A stretch of 35,576 bases of DNA, from the NCBI GenBank assembly GCA_022763285.1, contig JALEHB010000046.1, positions 1-35,576 on the forward strand. The letters run 5' to 3'. The notes under the pieces were generated by a model. That model saw only the letters and a program-made list of their open reading frames with translations. It ran no database searches and was not told the DNA's origin. Below are positions 1 through 6,549 of this stretch, piece by piece (position 1 is the stretch's first letter; each line of letters starts with the position of its first letter). The position numbers and the translations under genes are program-made. Source of the DNA: Pseudomonadales bacterium (GTDB lineage: Bacteria; Pseudomonadota; Gammaproteobacteria; Pseudomonadales; Pseudohongiellaceae).

Positions 1-130
1 AGAGAGCGCGGTAAACCGCCAGGGGTTCCTGGGTCTCACTGTGGCGGGCGATATGCAACAGCTCATATTCCATGCCCTTGAAATGACGATAGCGGCCGAG
101 AGTGATTTGGGGAAGGGGGTGGTCAGTCAT
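1..130 (-). CDS. DUF1653 domain protein, N-terminal part (cut by window edge)
   Basis: Reading the minus strand from an ATG at 130 gives 43 codons without a stop before the window ends. The peptide contains GRYRHFKGMEYELLHIARHS followed by ETQEPLAVYRAL, which matches the opening of small DUF1653 proteins (a compact beta-rich domain of about 70 residues, function unknown). Its ATG overlaps the stop of the preceding gene as ATGA (127-130), so it is probably translationally coupled as the last visible gene of the sigma-factor operon. The C-terminal part lies outside the window. Identification rests on the conserved YRHFKG and HSET/VVYRAL-like segments, which I recognise from the family. Confidence 0.8.
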   Translation of the reverse strand, partial: MTDHPLPQITLGRYRHFKGMEYELLHIARHSETQEPLAVYRAL

Positions 131-636
131 TGCGGGGCATCCTGGCGTTCAAAATCGGGTCCGGGTGGGCGCGAACCGTCCGGTCCTGGAGAGCCATCCC
201 GGGGGCCACGGCGCCGGACAAACTCCCGGGCAGACTGCCGCTCCTGGTGGGTCAATTCGCCGAATATGGCAACGGTTTGTTCCTGGGTAGCCTGTTGGTA
301 ACGGTCGCTGGCAGCACGCAGTTCGGCAAAAGCCTGCGCCAGCGCTTCAGGGTCAAATTCTTCGGCCACCATCAATTCATTGACCCGCCGCTGGGCGGCG
401 AAAATGTCGGCACGCAGGGGATTGATTTGTTCGGCTCCGGTGCGAATGCTGTCGCTCAGTTCTGCGCGGCGGCTCTCGCTCAGATCGCGTACGATCCAGC
501 CAAGGTTTGGCGGCAGGGGCCGGGCTGCACGAAATTCCTCCATGCGCAGCATACGCATACCCAGACCACCGATAAAGAACAGGTTCACTGCCACTGAGAG
601 CAGCAAGGCGGCCAGGATGATTCGACGTCTGTTCAT
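127..636 (-). CDS. Periplasmic heavy-metal-sensor / CpxP-like protein
   Basis: A 169-residue protein with an N-terminal signal anchor (basic MNRRR then a hydrophobic stretch, residues 6-25). A helical, charge-rich body follows (about 45-140) of the type seen in the Metal_resist/Spy-CpxP-ZraP superfamily: LSESRRAELSDSIR, then long amphipathic helices rich in Q, A and E. The C-terminal 30 residues are Pro/Gly/Arg/Asp-rich and probably disordered. Family members act in the periplasm as chaperone-like or metal-responsive modulators of envelope stress signalling. The start overlaps the stop of the anti-sigma-like gene (ATGA, 633-636) and its own stop overlaps the DUF1653 gene. The context suggests it modulates, or is an output of, the adjacent ECF sigma system. 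The family call is from composition and architecture, not from catalytic residues. Confidence 0.7.
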   Translation of the reverse strand: MNRRRIILAALLLSVAVNLFFIGGLGMRMLRMEEFRAARPLPPNLGWIVRDLSESRRAELSDSIRTGAEQINPLRADIFAAQRRVNELMVAEEFDPEALAQAFAELRAASDRYQQATQEQTVAIFGELTHQERQSAREFVRRRGPRDGSPGPDGSRPPGPDFERQDAPQ

Positions 637-1088
637 AATTCGACCCGATTGGCGCTGTAGTCAGCCAGGGAAATCATGGCCAGTTCATCTTCCCAGTACT
701 GAGTTGCCTGACTACTCTGGTCCATTGCAAAGTTGCTGAAATTGCCAACGATTACACCAACAAACAGTGGCAGGCAGGCGGCCAGTGCCGGACGCCATAA
801 ACTGCTGCCTGCCTCAAGCGGCAGCAGCCAGTTCAGGAGGCGGTCCATCAGGCCAGCTTGTCGCTGCGGTAAATTCTGGTCGGCGATGCGGGCGCCCAGA
901 CCTGCAAATTTCGGTGCCTCCATGGTAGCCAGCAAGCCATCAATACGCTGGAATTCCGACAGAATATCGCCAGCTTCGCTATTGTCGCGGGCCAGGCTTA
1001 GCATGGCTTGCCGTTGCGCCGATGGCCAGTTGCCGGAATCGGCGCCATGGATCTCCAGCAGTTGAGTAAATTCAGTCAGTGTCATCAT
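633..1088 (-). CDS. Membrane anti-sigma-like protein
   Basis: A 151-residue protein. Its N-terminus carries LLEIHGADSGNWP, the 'GAD..WP' signature I associate with small membrane proteins encoded directly after ECF sigma genes. One hydrophobic segment follows (about residues 98-118, RPALAACLPLFVGVIVGNF), leaving a cytoplasmic N-terminal domain and a short periplasmic tail. The gene lies 35 bp after the sigma gene and overlaps the next gene by ATGA. The inferred role is to sequester the sigma factor at the membrane until a signal is received. There is no zinc-binding HxxxCxxC motif, so it is not a ZAS-type anti-sigma factor. A second Met codon (1085) immediately follows the first, so the exact start is uncertain by one residue. 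Confidence 0.65.
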   Translation of the reverse strand: MMTLTEFTQLLEIHGADSGNWPSAQRQAMLSLARDNSEAGDILSEFQRIDGLLATMEAPKFAGLGARIADQNLPQRQAGLMDRLLNWLLPLEAGSSLWRPALAACLPLFVGVIVGNFSNFAMDQSSQATQYWEDELAMISLADYSANRVEL

Positions 1089-1123
1089 AGTTTTATCGCG
1101 TCAGTTCCGCCCCGTTTCGTCAT

Positions 1124-1693
1124 TCATGCAGCGCTGTCTTCGGTAGACAAGCTTGAGCGCAAATTTCTTCTGGCTCTGGCAAGAGTTGATTCCAGGGCTT
1201 TTACTGAGATTCCCATAATAGCAGCGGCCTCCTGATTGGAAAAACCGCTGTGGGAACACAGCATCAATGCACTCCTTTGTGACTCCGGCAGAGCGGCCAG
1301 AGCCTGTTGCAATTGCCCGGCCAGTTCTTTCCTGCTTTCGTCTTCATGATCCCGCCTGTCAATTGTCTCCGCCTCGGCAAACTGGCCCGGATCTGCTTCT
1401 GCCTGCATGCGCGAATGTTTGCGCAGATGATCGATGCAGAGGTTATGTGTAATCCGGTGCAGCCAGGTACTGAGCCTGGCCTTGCCGGGCTGCCATTTTT
1501 CCGCTTGTTTCCACAGTCTCAGAAACGTTTCCTGACTGATGTCTTCTGCTTCGCTGACATCACCCAGCAATCGAAACGCATAATGGCTGATGGCTTTCCA
1601 GTGGCGATCCACCAGCGCCCGATAGGCTCTGCGGTCGCCCCGGCATACAGCTTCCATCCACTGCTCATCCTGAGTGCCATTGTCATCGGCCAT
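1124..1693 (-). CDS. ECF-type RNA polymerase sigma factor
   Basis: A 189-residue sigma-70 family protein of the extracytoplasmic-function type. Region 2 is clear: YRALVDRHWKAISHYAFRLL, then GDVSEAEDISQETFLRLWK and a region 2.4-like STWLHRITHNLCIDHLRK. Region 4 follows at about residues 130-180 (LPESQRSALML, SNQEAAAIMGISVKALESTLARAR), the helix-turn-helix for the -35 element. An acidic linker rich in D and E joins the two regions. The gene sits 48 bp after the EF-hand gene and 35 bp before the anti-sigma-like gene, all on the minus strand, so the sigma factor probably regulates its own operon. The order (calcium-binding protein, sigma, anti-sigma, CpxP-like protein) suggests an envelope or metal signal, which is inference. 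Confidence 0.9.
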   Translation of the reverse strand: MADDNGTQDEQWMEAVCRGDRRAYRALVDRHWKAISHYAFRLLGDVSEAEDISQETFLRLWKQAEKWQPGKARLSTWLHRITHNLCIDHLRKHSRMQAEADPGQFAEAETIDRRDHEDESRKELAGQLQQALAALPESQRSALMLCSHSGFSNQEAAAIMGISVKALESTLARARRNLRSSLSTEDSAA

Positions 1694-1741
1694 TACGCGT
1701 CACGGTTTTTACATTAGATACTTTAACAATTGTGTCTGTCT

Positions 1742-2227
1742 TTAGTGATCGCGTCCACCGCGTTCGCCACGATTTCCCATGCCTCGGGAAGGGCGCAGTT
1801 CATCGCCACTCAGCAAGTTGTTGCCATCACGGTCCAGACGCAGGAAGGTAGATTCCTGGGCTTCGTCTTTTGACACCAGGCCGTCGCCATCGAGATCCAT
1901 TTCTTCAAAGCGGTCAATCTGGCGCTGCTCCATTTTGGCCTGCCTTTCCTGCAAACGCTCTTCGTCTGCTACCCGCTCGGAATTGCGTGGGCCACGGCCA
2001 GGGCTGGCTGCCAGAAATTCTTCCAGGCTCACCAGGCTATCACCATCTTCGTCCAGTCGATCCAGCCTGGGATTGTCGCCCTGCTGAAATTCAGGGAAGC
2101 TGATGTTGCCATCGCCGTCGCTGTCCAGATCTGCCAGGGGGTTGCCGCGGCCGCGCTGCTCCTGGGCCAGTATGGAACCACTGAGGGTTGCCAGGGTTAG
2201 AAGTACTATCAGTTGCTGTTTAGTCAT
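1742..2227 (-). CDS. Secreted EF-hand calcium-binding protein (four loops)
   Basis: From the ATG at 2227 this encodes 161 residues with a signal peptide (MTKQQLIVLLTLATLSGSILAQ). Four canonical EF-hand loops follow: DSDGDGNISFPE (about 35-46), DEDGDSLVSLEE (about 59-70), DLDGDGLVSKDE and DRDGNNLLSGDE. The start at 2227 is preferred over an in-frame ATG at 2320 because it begins the signal peptide and has a GGAG ribosome site 9 bases upstream. The upstream extension would bury the signal sequence. The C-terminus is Gly/Arg-rich. The protein probably binds Ca2+ in the periplasm. It is the first gene of the ECF sigma operon, so it may be a sensor for, or a target of, that system. Confidence 0.88.
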   Translation of the reverse strand: MTKQQLIVLLTLATLSGSILAQEQRGRGNPLADLDSDGDGNISFPEFQQGDNPRLDRLDEDGDSLVSLEEFLAASPGRGPRNSERVADEERLQERQAKMEQRQIDRFEEMDLDGDGLVSKDEAQESTFLRLDRDGNNLLSGDELRPSRGMGNRGERGGRDH

Positions 2228-2239
2228 AGTGTTGCTCCG

Positions 2240-2285
2240 GTATAAACAATAGCTTTGAACGTTGTCGTTCTTCATTGGTTTATAC
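2240..2285 (-). promoter_or_regulatory. Long hairpin / dyad just upstream of the EF-hand gene
   Basis: The region holds nested inverted repeats with a common centre near 2263: GTATAAAC (2240-2247) with GTTTATAC (2278-2285), and inside them GAACG (2257-2261) with CGTTC (2266-2270) around a TTGT loop. As minus-strand RNA these give a 46-base hairpin of about 7 + 4 + 5 pairs that ends directly before the GGAG ribosome site of the EF-hand gene. It could be a leader hairpin affecting translation or stability, or a DNA operator for a dimeric regulator of the sigma operon. The pairing is seen directly; the function is unknown. Confidence 0.5.
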
Positions 2286-2445
2286 GGGGGCTGCCATAAA
2301 ACCCTTCGCAACCGCTGCAATTTTTTCCTGCCTGTTCACATCGGGCGGGATGGGTGTAAGCTAGACCTGCCGGCATTGCCTGCTTCGACTCGATGATCTG
2401 CCGGTCAAACACCAATAAAATCAATAGCAATAACAAAGGTGTACC

Positions 2446-3360
2446 ATGATCAAACTGTCCCACCTCAAGCCTGTCTCCGTCTTGCTCGCGTTGCTGCTCC
2501 TGGCGAGCCCCGGATTTGCCCAGGATTATGTGCTCGATCCCGATTGGCCCAAGCCCCTGCCGGATGGCATTGAATGGGGCCAGGTTCCCAATGTCACTAT
2601 TGATCAGGAAGGTTATATCTATGCCTTTCAGCGCTCGGAGCCGCCGGTATTGAAGTTTGACAGCGAGGGTAATCTGGTGGATTCCTTTGGCAGCAATTTC
2701 GTGAATCTGCCCCATGGCTTCAGGCTGACGCCCCAGGGAAGTATCTGGGCCACCGATTTCCACCGGCAGTCGGGTCATACCATCACCAAAATCGATACCG
2801 AGGGGCGCATTTTGCTGCGTCTCGGTGCCCGCGGGTTTCCCGGTGCCGGACCCAATACCTTTAACGGACCGGCAGATGTGGCCCAGGCGGACAATGGTGA
2901 TTTTTTCGTGGCCGATGGACACTGGAATAACCGCATCGTCAAATTTGACCGCGATGGGCGTTACCTGATGGAGTGGGGTGGCCTGGGGGCGGGCCCGGGT
3001 CAGCTCAATGTGCCCCACAGCATCGTCATCGACCGACGCGGCAGGGTGCTGGTGGGCGATCGCAGTAATCACAGAATCCAGATATTCAGTCAGGACGGTG
3101 AATACCTGGATGAATGGGACCAATTTGGCTGGCCCAGTGGCTTGTTTATTGATGACAATGACATTCTTTATGTTGCTGACTACCAGGACAAGCTGGGAGT
3201 GACTTACGGCAGTGCCGAAGATGGCACCGTCATGGGCTTTATCAGTGGTACTGCACCTGAAGGCGTGGTGGTGGATGCCGATGGCAATGTCTATGTTGGC
3301 GAAGTGACCGGTGGTCCCGACAGCGATGGCAGGATAATGCGAAAATTTATCAGGCAATAA
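2446..3360 (+). CDS. Secreted NHL-repeat protein (amidating-lyase-like beta-propeller)
   Basis: A 304-residue protein with a signal peptide (hydrophobic SVLLALLLLASPGFAQ, cleavage near residue 26) and then NHL-type repeats that would form a beta-propeller: VPNVTIDQEGYIYAFQRS, LPHGFRLTPQGSIWATD, GPADVAQADNGDFFVADGHW, VPHSIVIDRRGRVLVGDRSN, PSGLFIDDNDILYVAD and APEGVVVDADGNVYVGE. Each repeat ends with a 'facts about origin, object, next strand' pattern typical of the fold. Bacterial homologues are often labelled peptidyl-alpha-hydroxyglycine alpha-amidating lyase-like, but that activity is not demonstrated by sequence alone. The start has an AAGG site 7 bases upstream. The gene is divergent from the EF-hand operon and stands alone. 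Periplasmic location is likely; the substrate is unknown. Confidence 0.85.
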   Translation: MIKLSHLKPVSVLLALLLLASPGFAQDYVLDPDWPKPLPDGIEWGQVPNVTIDQEGYIYAFQRSEPPVLKFDSEGNLVDSFGSNFVNLPHGFRLTPQGSIWATDFHRQSGHTITKIDTEGRILLRLGARGFPGAGPNTFNGPADVAQADNGDFFVADGHWNNRIVKFDRDGRYLMEWGGLGAGPGQLNVPHSIVIDRRGRVLVGDRSNHRIQIFSQDGEYLDEWDQFGWPSGLFIDDNDILYVADYQDKLGVTYGSAEDGTVMGFISGTAPEGVVVDADGNVYVGEVTGGPDSDGRIMRKFIRQ

Positions 3361-3368
3361 GTCTCCAG

Positions 3369-3393
3369 CCGGGGCAGGCCGTGCCTGTTCCGG
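3369..3393 (+). terminator. Hairpin after the NHL-repeat gene
   Basis: CCGGGGCAGGC (3369-3379) pairs with GCCTGTTCCGG (3383-3393) over 11 positions, counting two G-U wobbles, around a 3-base loop, 8 bases after the stop codon. No run of T follows, so it may be an mRNA-end stabilising hairpin or a Rho-dependent end rather than a classic intrinsic terminator. Confidence 0.4.
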
Positions 3394-3422
3394 TGCTTAT
3401 CTGCTACACTCCAGACACTTTT

Positions 3423-3450
3423 TATTGTTAGACAATAGTCAGATGATTGT
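3423..3450 (+). promoter_or_regulatory. Alternating ATTGT/ACAAT repeats in the korA upstream region
   Basis: In the 240-bp gap before korA the sequence runs TATTGT-TAG-ACAATA (3423-3437), a perfect 6-bp dyad. It continues so that GACAAT (3431-3436) also pairs with ATTGTC (3445-3450). Three half-sites therefore alternate, allowing two mutually exclusive hairpins or a multi-site operator. The remainder of 3361-3600 shows no gene I can support, so korAB probably has its own promoter here. I could not place a convincing -35/-10 pair. Confidence 0.3.
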
Positions 3451-3600
3451 CAGCTTTGCTGATGGCAATCCTGTTCAGAAATCCGTTAGCAGCAGGAAGC
3501 TGGTCTTCGCCGTTTCGGCGGACAACAAGTGGATTGCAGTATTGGCCGGTGAACTGCCATTGTCAGCGCAGTTGCTGGTAAGTCGGGAAGTATCAAGCCT

Positions 3601-5487
3601 ATGGAACTAGCAGAAGAAAAACTGGGTGAACATCACCTGGATGAAAAACAGGTCGTGGATGTTGTCGTACGTTTCGCCGGTGATTCCGGTGATGGCATGC
3701 AACTGACCGGCAGCAATTTCACTGAAGCCACGGCGCTGTATGGCAATGACTTGTCTACCTTTCCAGATTTCCCGGCCGAGATTCGGGCACCGGTGGGGGC
3801 CACGTTTGGGGTTTCTGCGTTCCAGATCTATTTTGGTTCCGAGGATGTCACCACCGCCGGTGATGCCCTGGATGTACTGGTGGCCATGAATCCGGCAGCT
3901 CTCACCACCAATATCCACAATCTGGTCAAAGGCGGTTTGCTGATTGTTGACCGGGGCGCTTTCAGTGCCAAGAACCTGGCCAAGGCAAAGTATGAGAATA
4001 ATCCTCTTGATGACGGTTCACTTGAAGACTACCGGGTATTGGATATCGACATTTCTGCCCAGGTGCTGGCGGCAGTAGAGCCTTACAAGCTGGGCCATAA
4101 AGCGGCGCTGCGTTGCAAGAATATGTGGACCCTGGGGCTGGTGATGTGGCTGTTCGACCGGGATCGCAATCCGACTATTGCCAGCCTTGGCGCCAAGTTC
4201 TCCAGCAAGCCTGATATCGCCGAGGCCAATATCGCGGCCCTCAATGCCGGCCATGCCTATGGTGAAACCGCGGAACTGCCTTCAGGCGTACATGTTTATA
4301 AAGTCCCGAAAGCGAAAGTGGCACCTGGCACTTATCGGAATATCACCGGCACCACCGCACTGGCCTGGGGGCTGATAGCCGCCAGTGAACTGGCCGATAT
4401 CGATCTGGTGTTTGCCTCCTATCCCATCACGCCGGCGTCCAATCTCTTGCATGAACTGGCCAAACGCAAACAGTTCCGCATCAATACTTTCCAGGCCGAG
4501 GATGAGATTGCCGCCGTCTGCGCTGCCATGGGTGCTTCCTTTGCCGGTGCTCTTGGAGTGACTTCCAGTGCCGGACCGGGCATCGCCCTGAAAGCAGAAG
4601 GGATTGCCCTGGCAGCGGCTGCAGAGCTGCCGCTGGTGGTTGTTAATACCCAGCGCGGCGGTCCATCTACCGGCTTGCCCACCAAGACCGAGCAATCGGA
4701 TTTCAACATGGCCCTGTTCGGTCGCCATGGTGATACCCCCATGCCGGTGATTGCCGCCGCCACCCCGGCTGACTGTTTCGAGGTGGCCATCGAAGCGGCG
4801 CGCCTGGCAACCCGCTATATGACGCCGATCATGTTGCTGTCTGACGGTTATCTGGCCAATGCGGCAGAGCCCTGGCAAATACCCGATGTGGATAGGCTGC
4901 CGCGTTTTCCGGTGAAGCATCACAGTGAAGCCGAGGGTTTCAAACCTTCCTTGCGCAATAAGGACACCCTGGCGCGAGTCTGGGCCAAGCCCGGTACTCC
5001 GGGGCTGGAACACCGGATCGGCGGAATTGAGCGCAGCTTTGAAACCGGCGATATTTCCTATGATCCGGCCAATCACCAGTTAATGACCGATCTGCGGCGC
5101 GACAAGGTGCAGGGCATCAGCAAGGACATCCCGAAGCAGGAGGTCTGTTTGGGCGAAGAGCAGGCAAGGCTAGCTGTTGTAGGTTGGGGGTCGACCTATG
5201 GTGCTATTCATCAGGCGGTCAAGCGGGCCCGGGCCGAGGGTCTGTCGGTGTCCCATATCCATGTGCGCTACCTGTCACCCTTGCCGGCCAATCTGGGTGA
5301 GCTGTTGGCCGGGTTTGACAAGGTACTGGTGCCGGAAATGAATACCGGACAATTTGTTCGTCACATTCGCGCCGAATTCCTTATCGATGCCGACGGCCTC
5401 AACAAGGTGGCAGGCCAGCCATTCAAGATTGGTGAAATACTGGCTGCCATTCACGAAAAACTGGCAACAGGGGAGAGCAATGAATGA
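3601..5487 (+). CDS. korA: 2-oxoacid:ferredoxin oxidoreductase, alpha subunit with fused gamma domain
   Basis: A 628-residue subunit of a 2-oxoacid (probably 2-oxoglutarate) ferredoxin oxidoreductase, which decarboxylates the oxoacid oxidatively to an acyl-CoA and reduces ferredoxin. Residues about 20-200 are the gamma domain (RFAGDSGDGMQLTG at its start). Residues about 240-480 are the pyrimidine-binding PFOR domain, including YPITPASNLLHELAKR, TSSAGPGIALKAEG and NTQRGGPSTGLPTKTEQSD. Residues about 515-610 form the transketolase C-terminal-like domain (VVGWGSTYGAI, MNTGQFVRHIRAEF). The gamma-alpha fusion and the length are those of the two-subunit KorAB type. The stop overlaps the korB start by ATGA, so the two are coupled. 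No ferredoxin gene is adjacent, so the electron acceptor must be encoded elsewhere. Function in the TCA cycle is inferred from the family. Confidence 0.93.
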   Translation: MELAEEKLGEHHLDEKQVVDVVVRFAGDSGDGMQLTGSNFTEATALYGNDLSTFPDFPAEIRAPVGATFGVSAFQIYFGSEDVTTAGDALDVLVAMNPAALTTNIHNLVKGGLLIVDRGAFSAKNLAKAKYENNPLDDGSLEDYRVLDIDISAQVLAAVEPYKLGHKAALRCKNMWTLGLVMWLFDRDRNPTIASLGAKFSSKPDIAEANIAALNAGHAYGETAELPSGVHVYKVPKAKVAPGTYRNITGTTALAWGLIAASELADIDLVFASYPITPASNLLHELAKRKQFRINTFQAEDEIAAVCAAMGASFAGALGVTSSAGPGIALKAEGIALAAAAELPLVVVNTQRGGPSTGLPTKTEQSDFNMALFGRHGDTPMPVIAAATPADCFEVAIEAARLATRYMTPIMLLSDGYLANAAEPWQIPDVDRLPRFPVKHHSEAEGFKPSLRNKDTLARVWAKPGTPGLEHRIGGIERSFETGDISYDPANHQLMTDLRRDKVQGISKDIPKQEVCLGEEQARLAVVGWGSTYGAIHQAVKRARAEGLSVSHIHVRYLSPLPANLGELLAGFDKVLVPEMNTGQFVRHIRAEFLIDADGLNKVAGQPFKIGEILAAIHEKLATGESNE

Positions 5488-6488
5488 ATACCGCCCTGAA
5501 CAAACTCACACTCAAGGATTACACCTCGGATCAGGAAGTGCGCTGGTGTCCCGGCTGCGGTGACTATGCCATTCTGAAAACCATTCAGAAGTTGATGCCG
5601 GAACTGGATCAGCCCAGGGAAAATCAGGTGTTTGTCTCCGGTATTGGCTGTTCTTCCCGTTTTCCCTATTACATGAATACCTATGGTTTTCACACCATTC
5701 ATGGGCGGGCACCGGCCATAGCCACTGGCGTCAAGCTGGCCAATCCGGAGCTGGATGTCTGGGTTATTACCGGCGACGGCGACGGTTTCAGTATCGGTGG
5801 CAACCATATGCTGCATGTGCTGCGCCGCAACGTGGATTTGCAGATTTTGCTATTCAACAATGAAATCTACGGCCTCACCAAAGGACAGTATTCACCCACT
5901 TCACAAACCGGCACCCGCTCGCCTTCCTCGCCGGAAGGTTCGGTGGATGCTCCTCTGTCTCCCTGTGCAGTGGCGTTGGGTTCAGGTGGCAGTTTCATTG
6001 CCCGTTCCATCGACACCGAAGCCAAACATCTGTCGGCGGTGGTCAAGCGGGCCCATGATCATAACGGGGCCGGCTTCGTGGAAATTCTGCAGAACTGTCC
6101 GATCTACAACGACGGTGTTTTTGAACAGGTGAAAGACAAGAAGATTGCCGCGGACTTTCGCGTTGAACTGGAACACCGCCAGCCCATCGTCTTCGGCAAG
6201 GATCGGGAAAAGGGCATCAGCCTGAACCGTGATACCCTGAGTCTGGAAGTTATCGAAGTGGCAGGCAACGAAGACCGGGTGCTGCTGCATGATGAAACCA
6301 ACAAGATTCAGGCACAGCTTCTGGCGGCCATGGGCGGAGCAGATTTTCCCGTGGCGGTGGGCGTGCTGTACCGTGAAGAGAAGACGTCTTTTGTTGATGA
6401 CACTCATCAGCAATTGAAGAGGGCGCGGCACAGCGAAGGCAGCTTGCAGGATCTGCTTAACAGTGGCCATAGCTGGGACGTCAAATAG
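5484..6488 (+). CDS. korB: 2-oxoacid:ferredoxin oxidoreductase, beta subunit
   Basis: The 334-residue thiamine-diphosphate and [4Fe-4S] subunit. The ThDP motif is GDGDGFSIGGNH (from residue 97) closing with NNEIYG (125-130). Four cysteines fit the cluster ligands of two-subunit KorB enzymes: Cys22 and Cys25 in WCPGCGDY, Cys56 in GIGCSSRFPYY and Cys205 in NCPIYND. SRFPYYMNTYGFHTIHGRA is the expected substrate/ThDP-site segment. The start at 5484 overlaps the korA stop (ATGA) and has a GGGGAG site 8-13 bases upstream. With KorA it forms an alpha2beta2-type enzyme. Specificity for 2-oxoglutarate over pyruvate is inferred from the KorAB-like organisation, not proven. Confidence 0.93.
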   Translation: MNTALNKLTLKDYTSDQEVRWCPGCGDYAILKTIQKLMPELDQPRENQVFVSGIGCSSRFPYYMNTYGFHTIHGRAPAIATGVKLANPELDVWVITGDGDGFSIGGNHMLHVLRRNVDLQILLFNNEIYGLTKGQYSPTSQTGTRSPSSPEGSVDAPLSPCAVALGSGGSFIARSIDTEAKHLSAVVKRAHDHNGAGFVEILQNCPIYNDGVFEQVKDKKIAADFRVELEHRQPIVFGKDREKGISLNRDTLSLEVIEVAGNEDRVLLHDETNKIQAQLLAAMGGADFPVAVGVLYREEKTSFVDDTHQQLKRARHSEGSLQDLLNSGHSWDVK

Positions 6489-6528
6489 CTGCGGACAAAC
6501 AGCTGCGCCTGTCAAACTCCTGCAATAT

Positions 6529-6549
6529 AGGAGGATTAGACTTGCCTCC
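6529..6549 (+). promoter_or_regulatory. Ribosome site paired within a small hairpin before the PhoX-like gene
   Basis: An ideal AGGAGG ribosome site (6529-6534) lies 15 bases from the ATG at 6550, which is longer than usual. The bases just before the ATG are CCTCC (6545-6549), the exact complement of GGAGG (6530-6534), so the mRNA can fold GGAGG-N10-CCTCC. The fold would hide the ribosome site. The complementarity is seen directly; a regulatory role is inferred. Confidence 0.4.

Noticed and set aside
2272-3357. Long open frame on the minus strand (361 codons) opposite the NHL-repeat gene
   Set aside because: It lacks a signal or recognisable domain, mirrors the codon pattern of the plus-strand NHL gene, and runs through the divergent promoter region. 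It is a shadow of the high-GC coding strand.
3425-3610. 61-codon plus-strand frame before korA
   Set aside because: No ribosome site, no recognisable domain, and it ends inside korA in another frame. The repeats and leader explain the region better.
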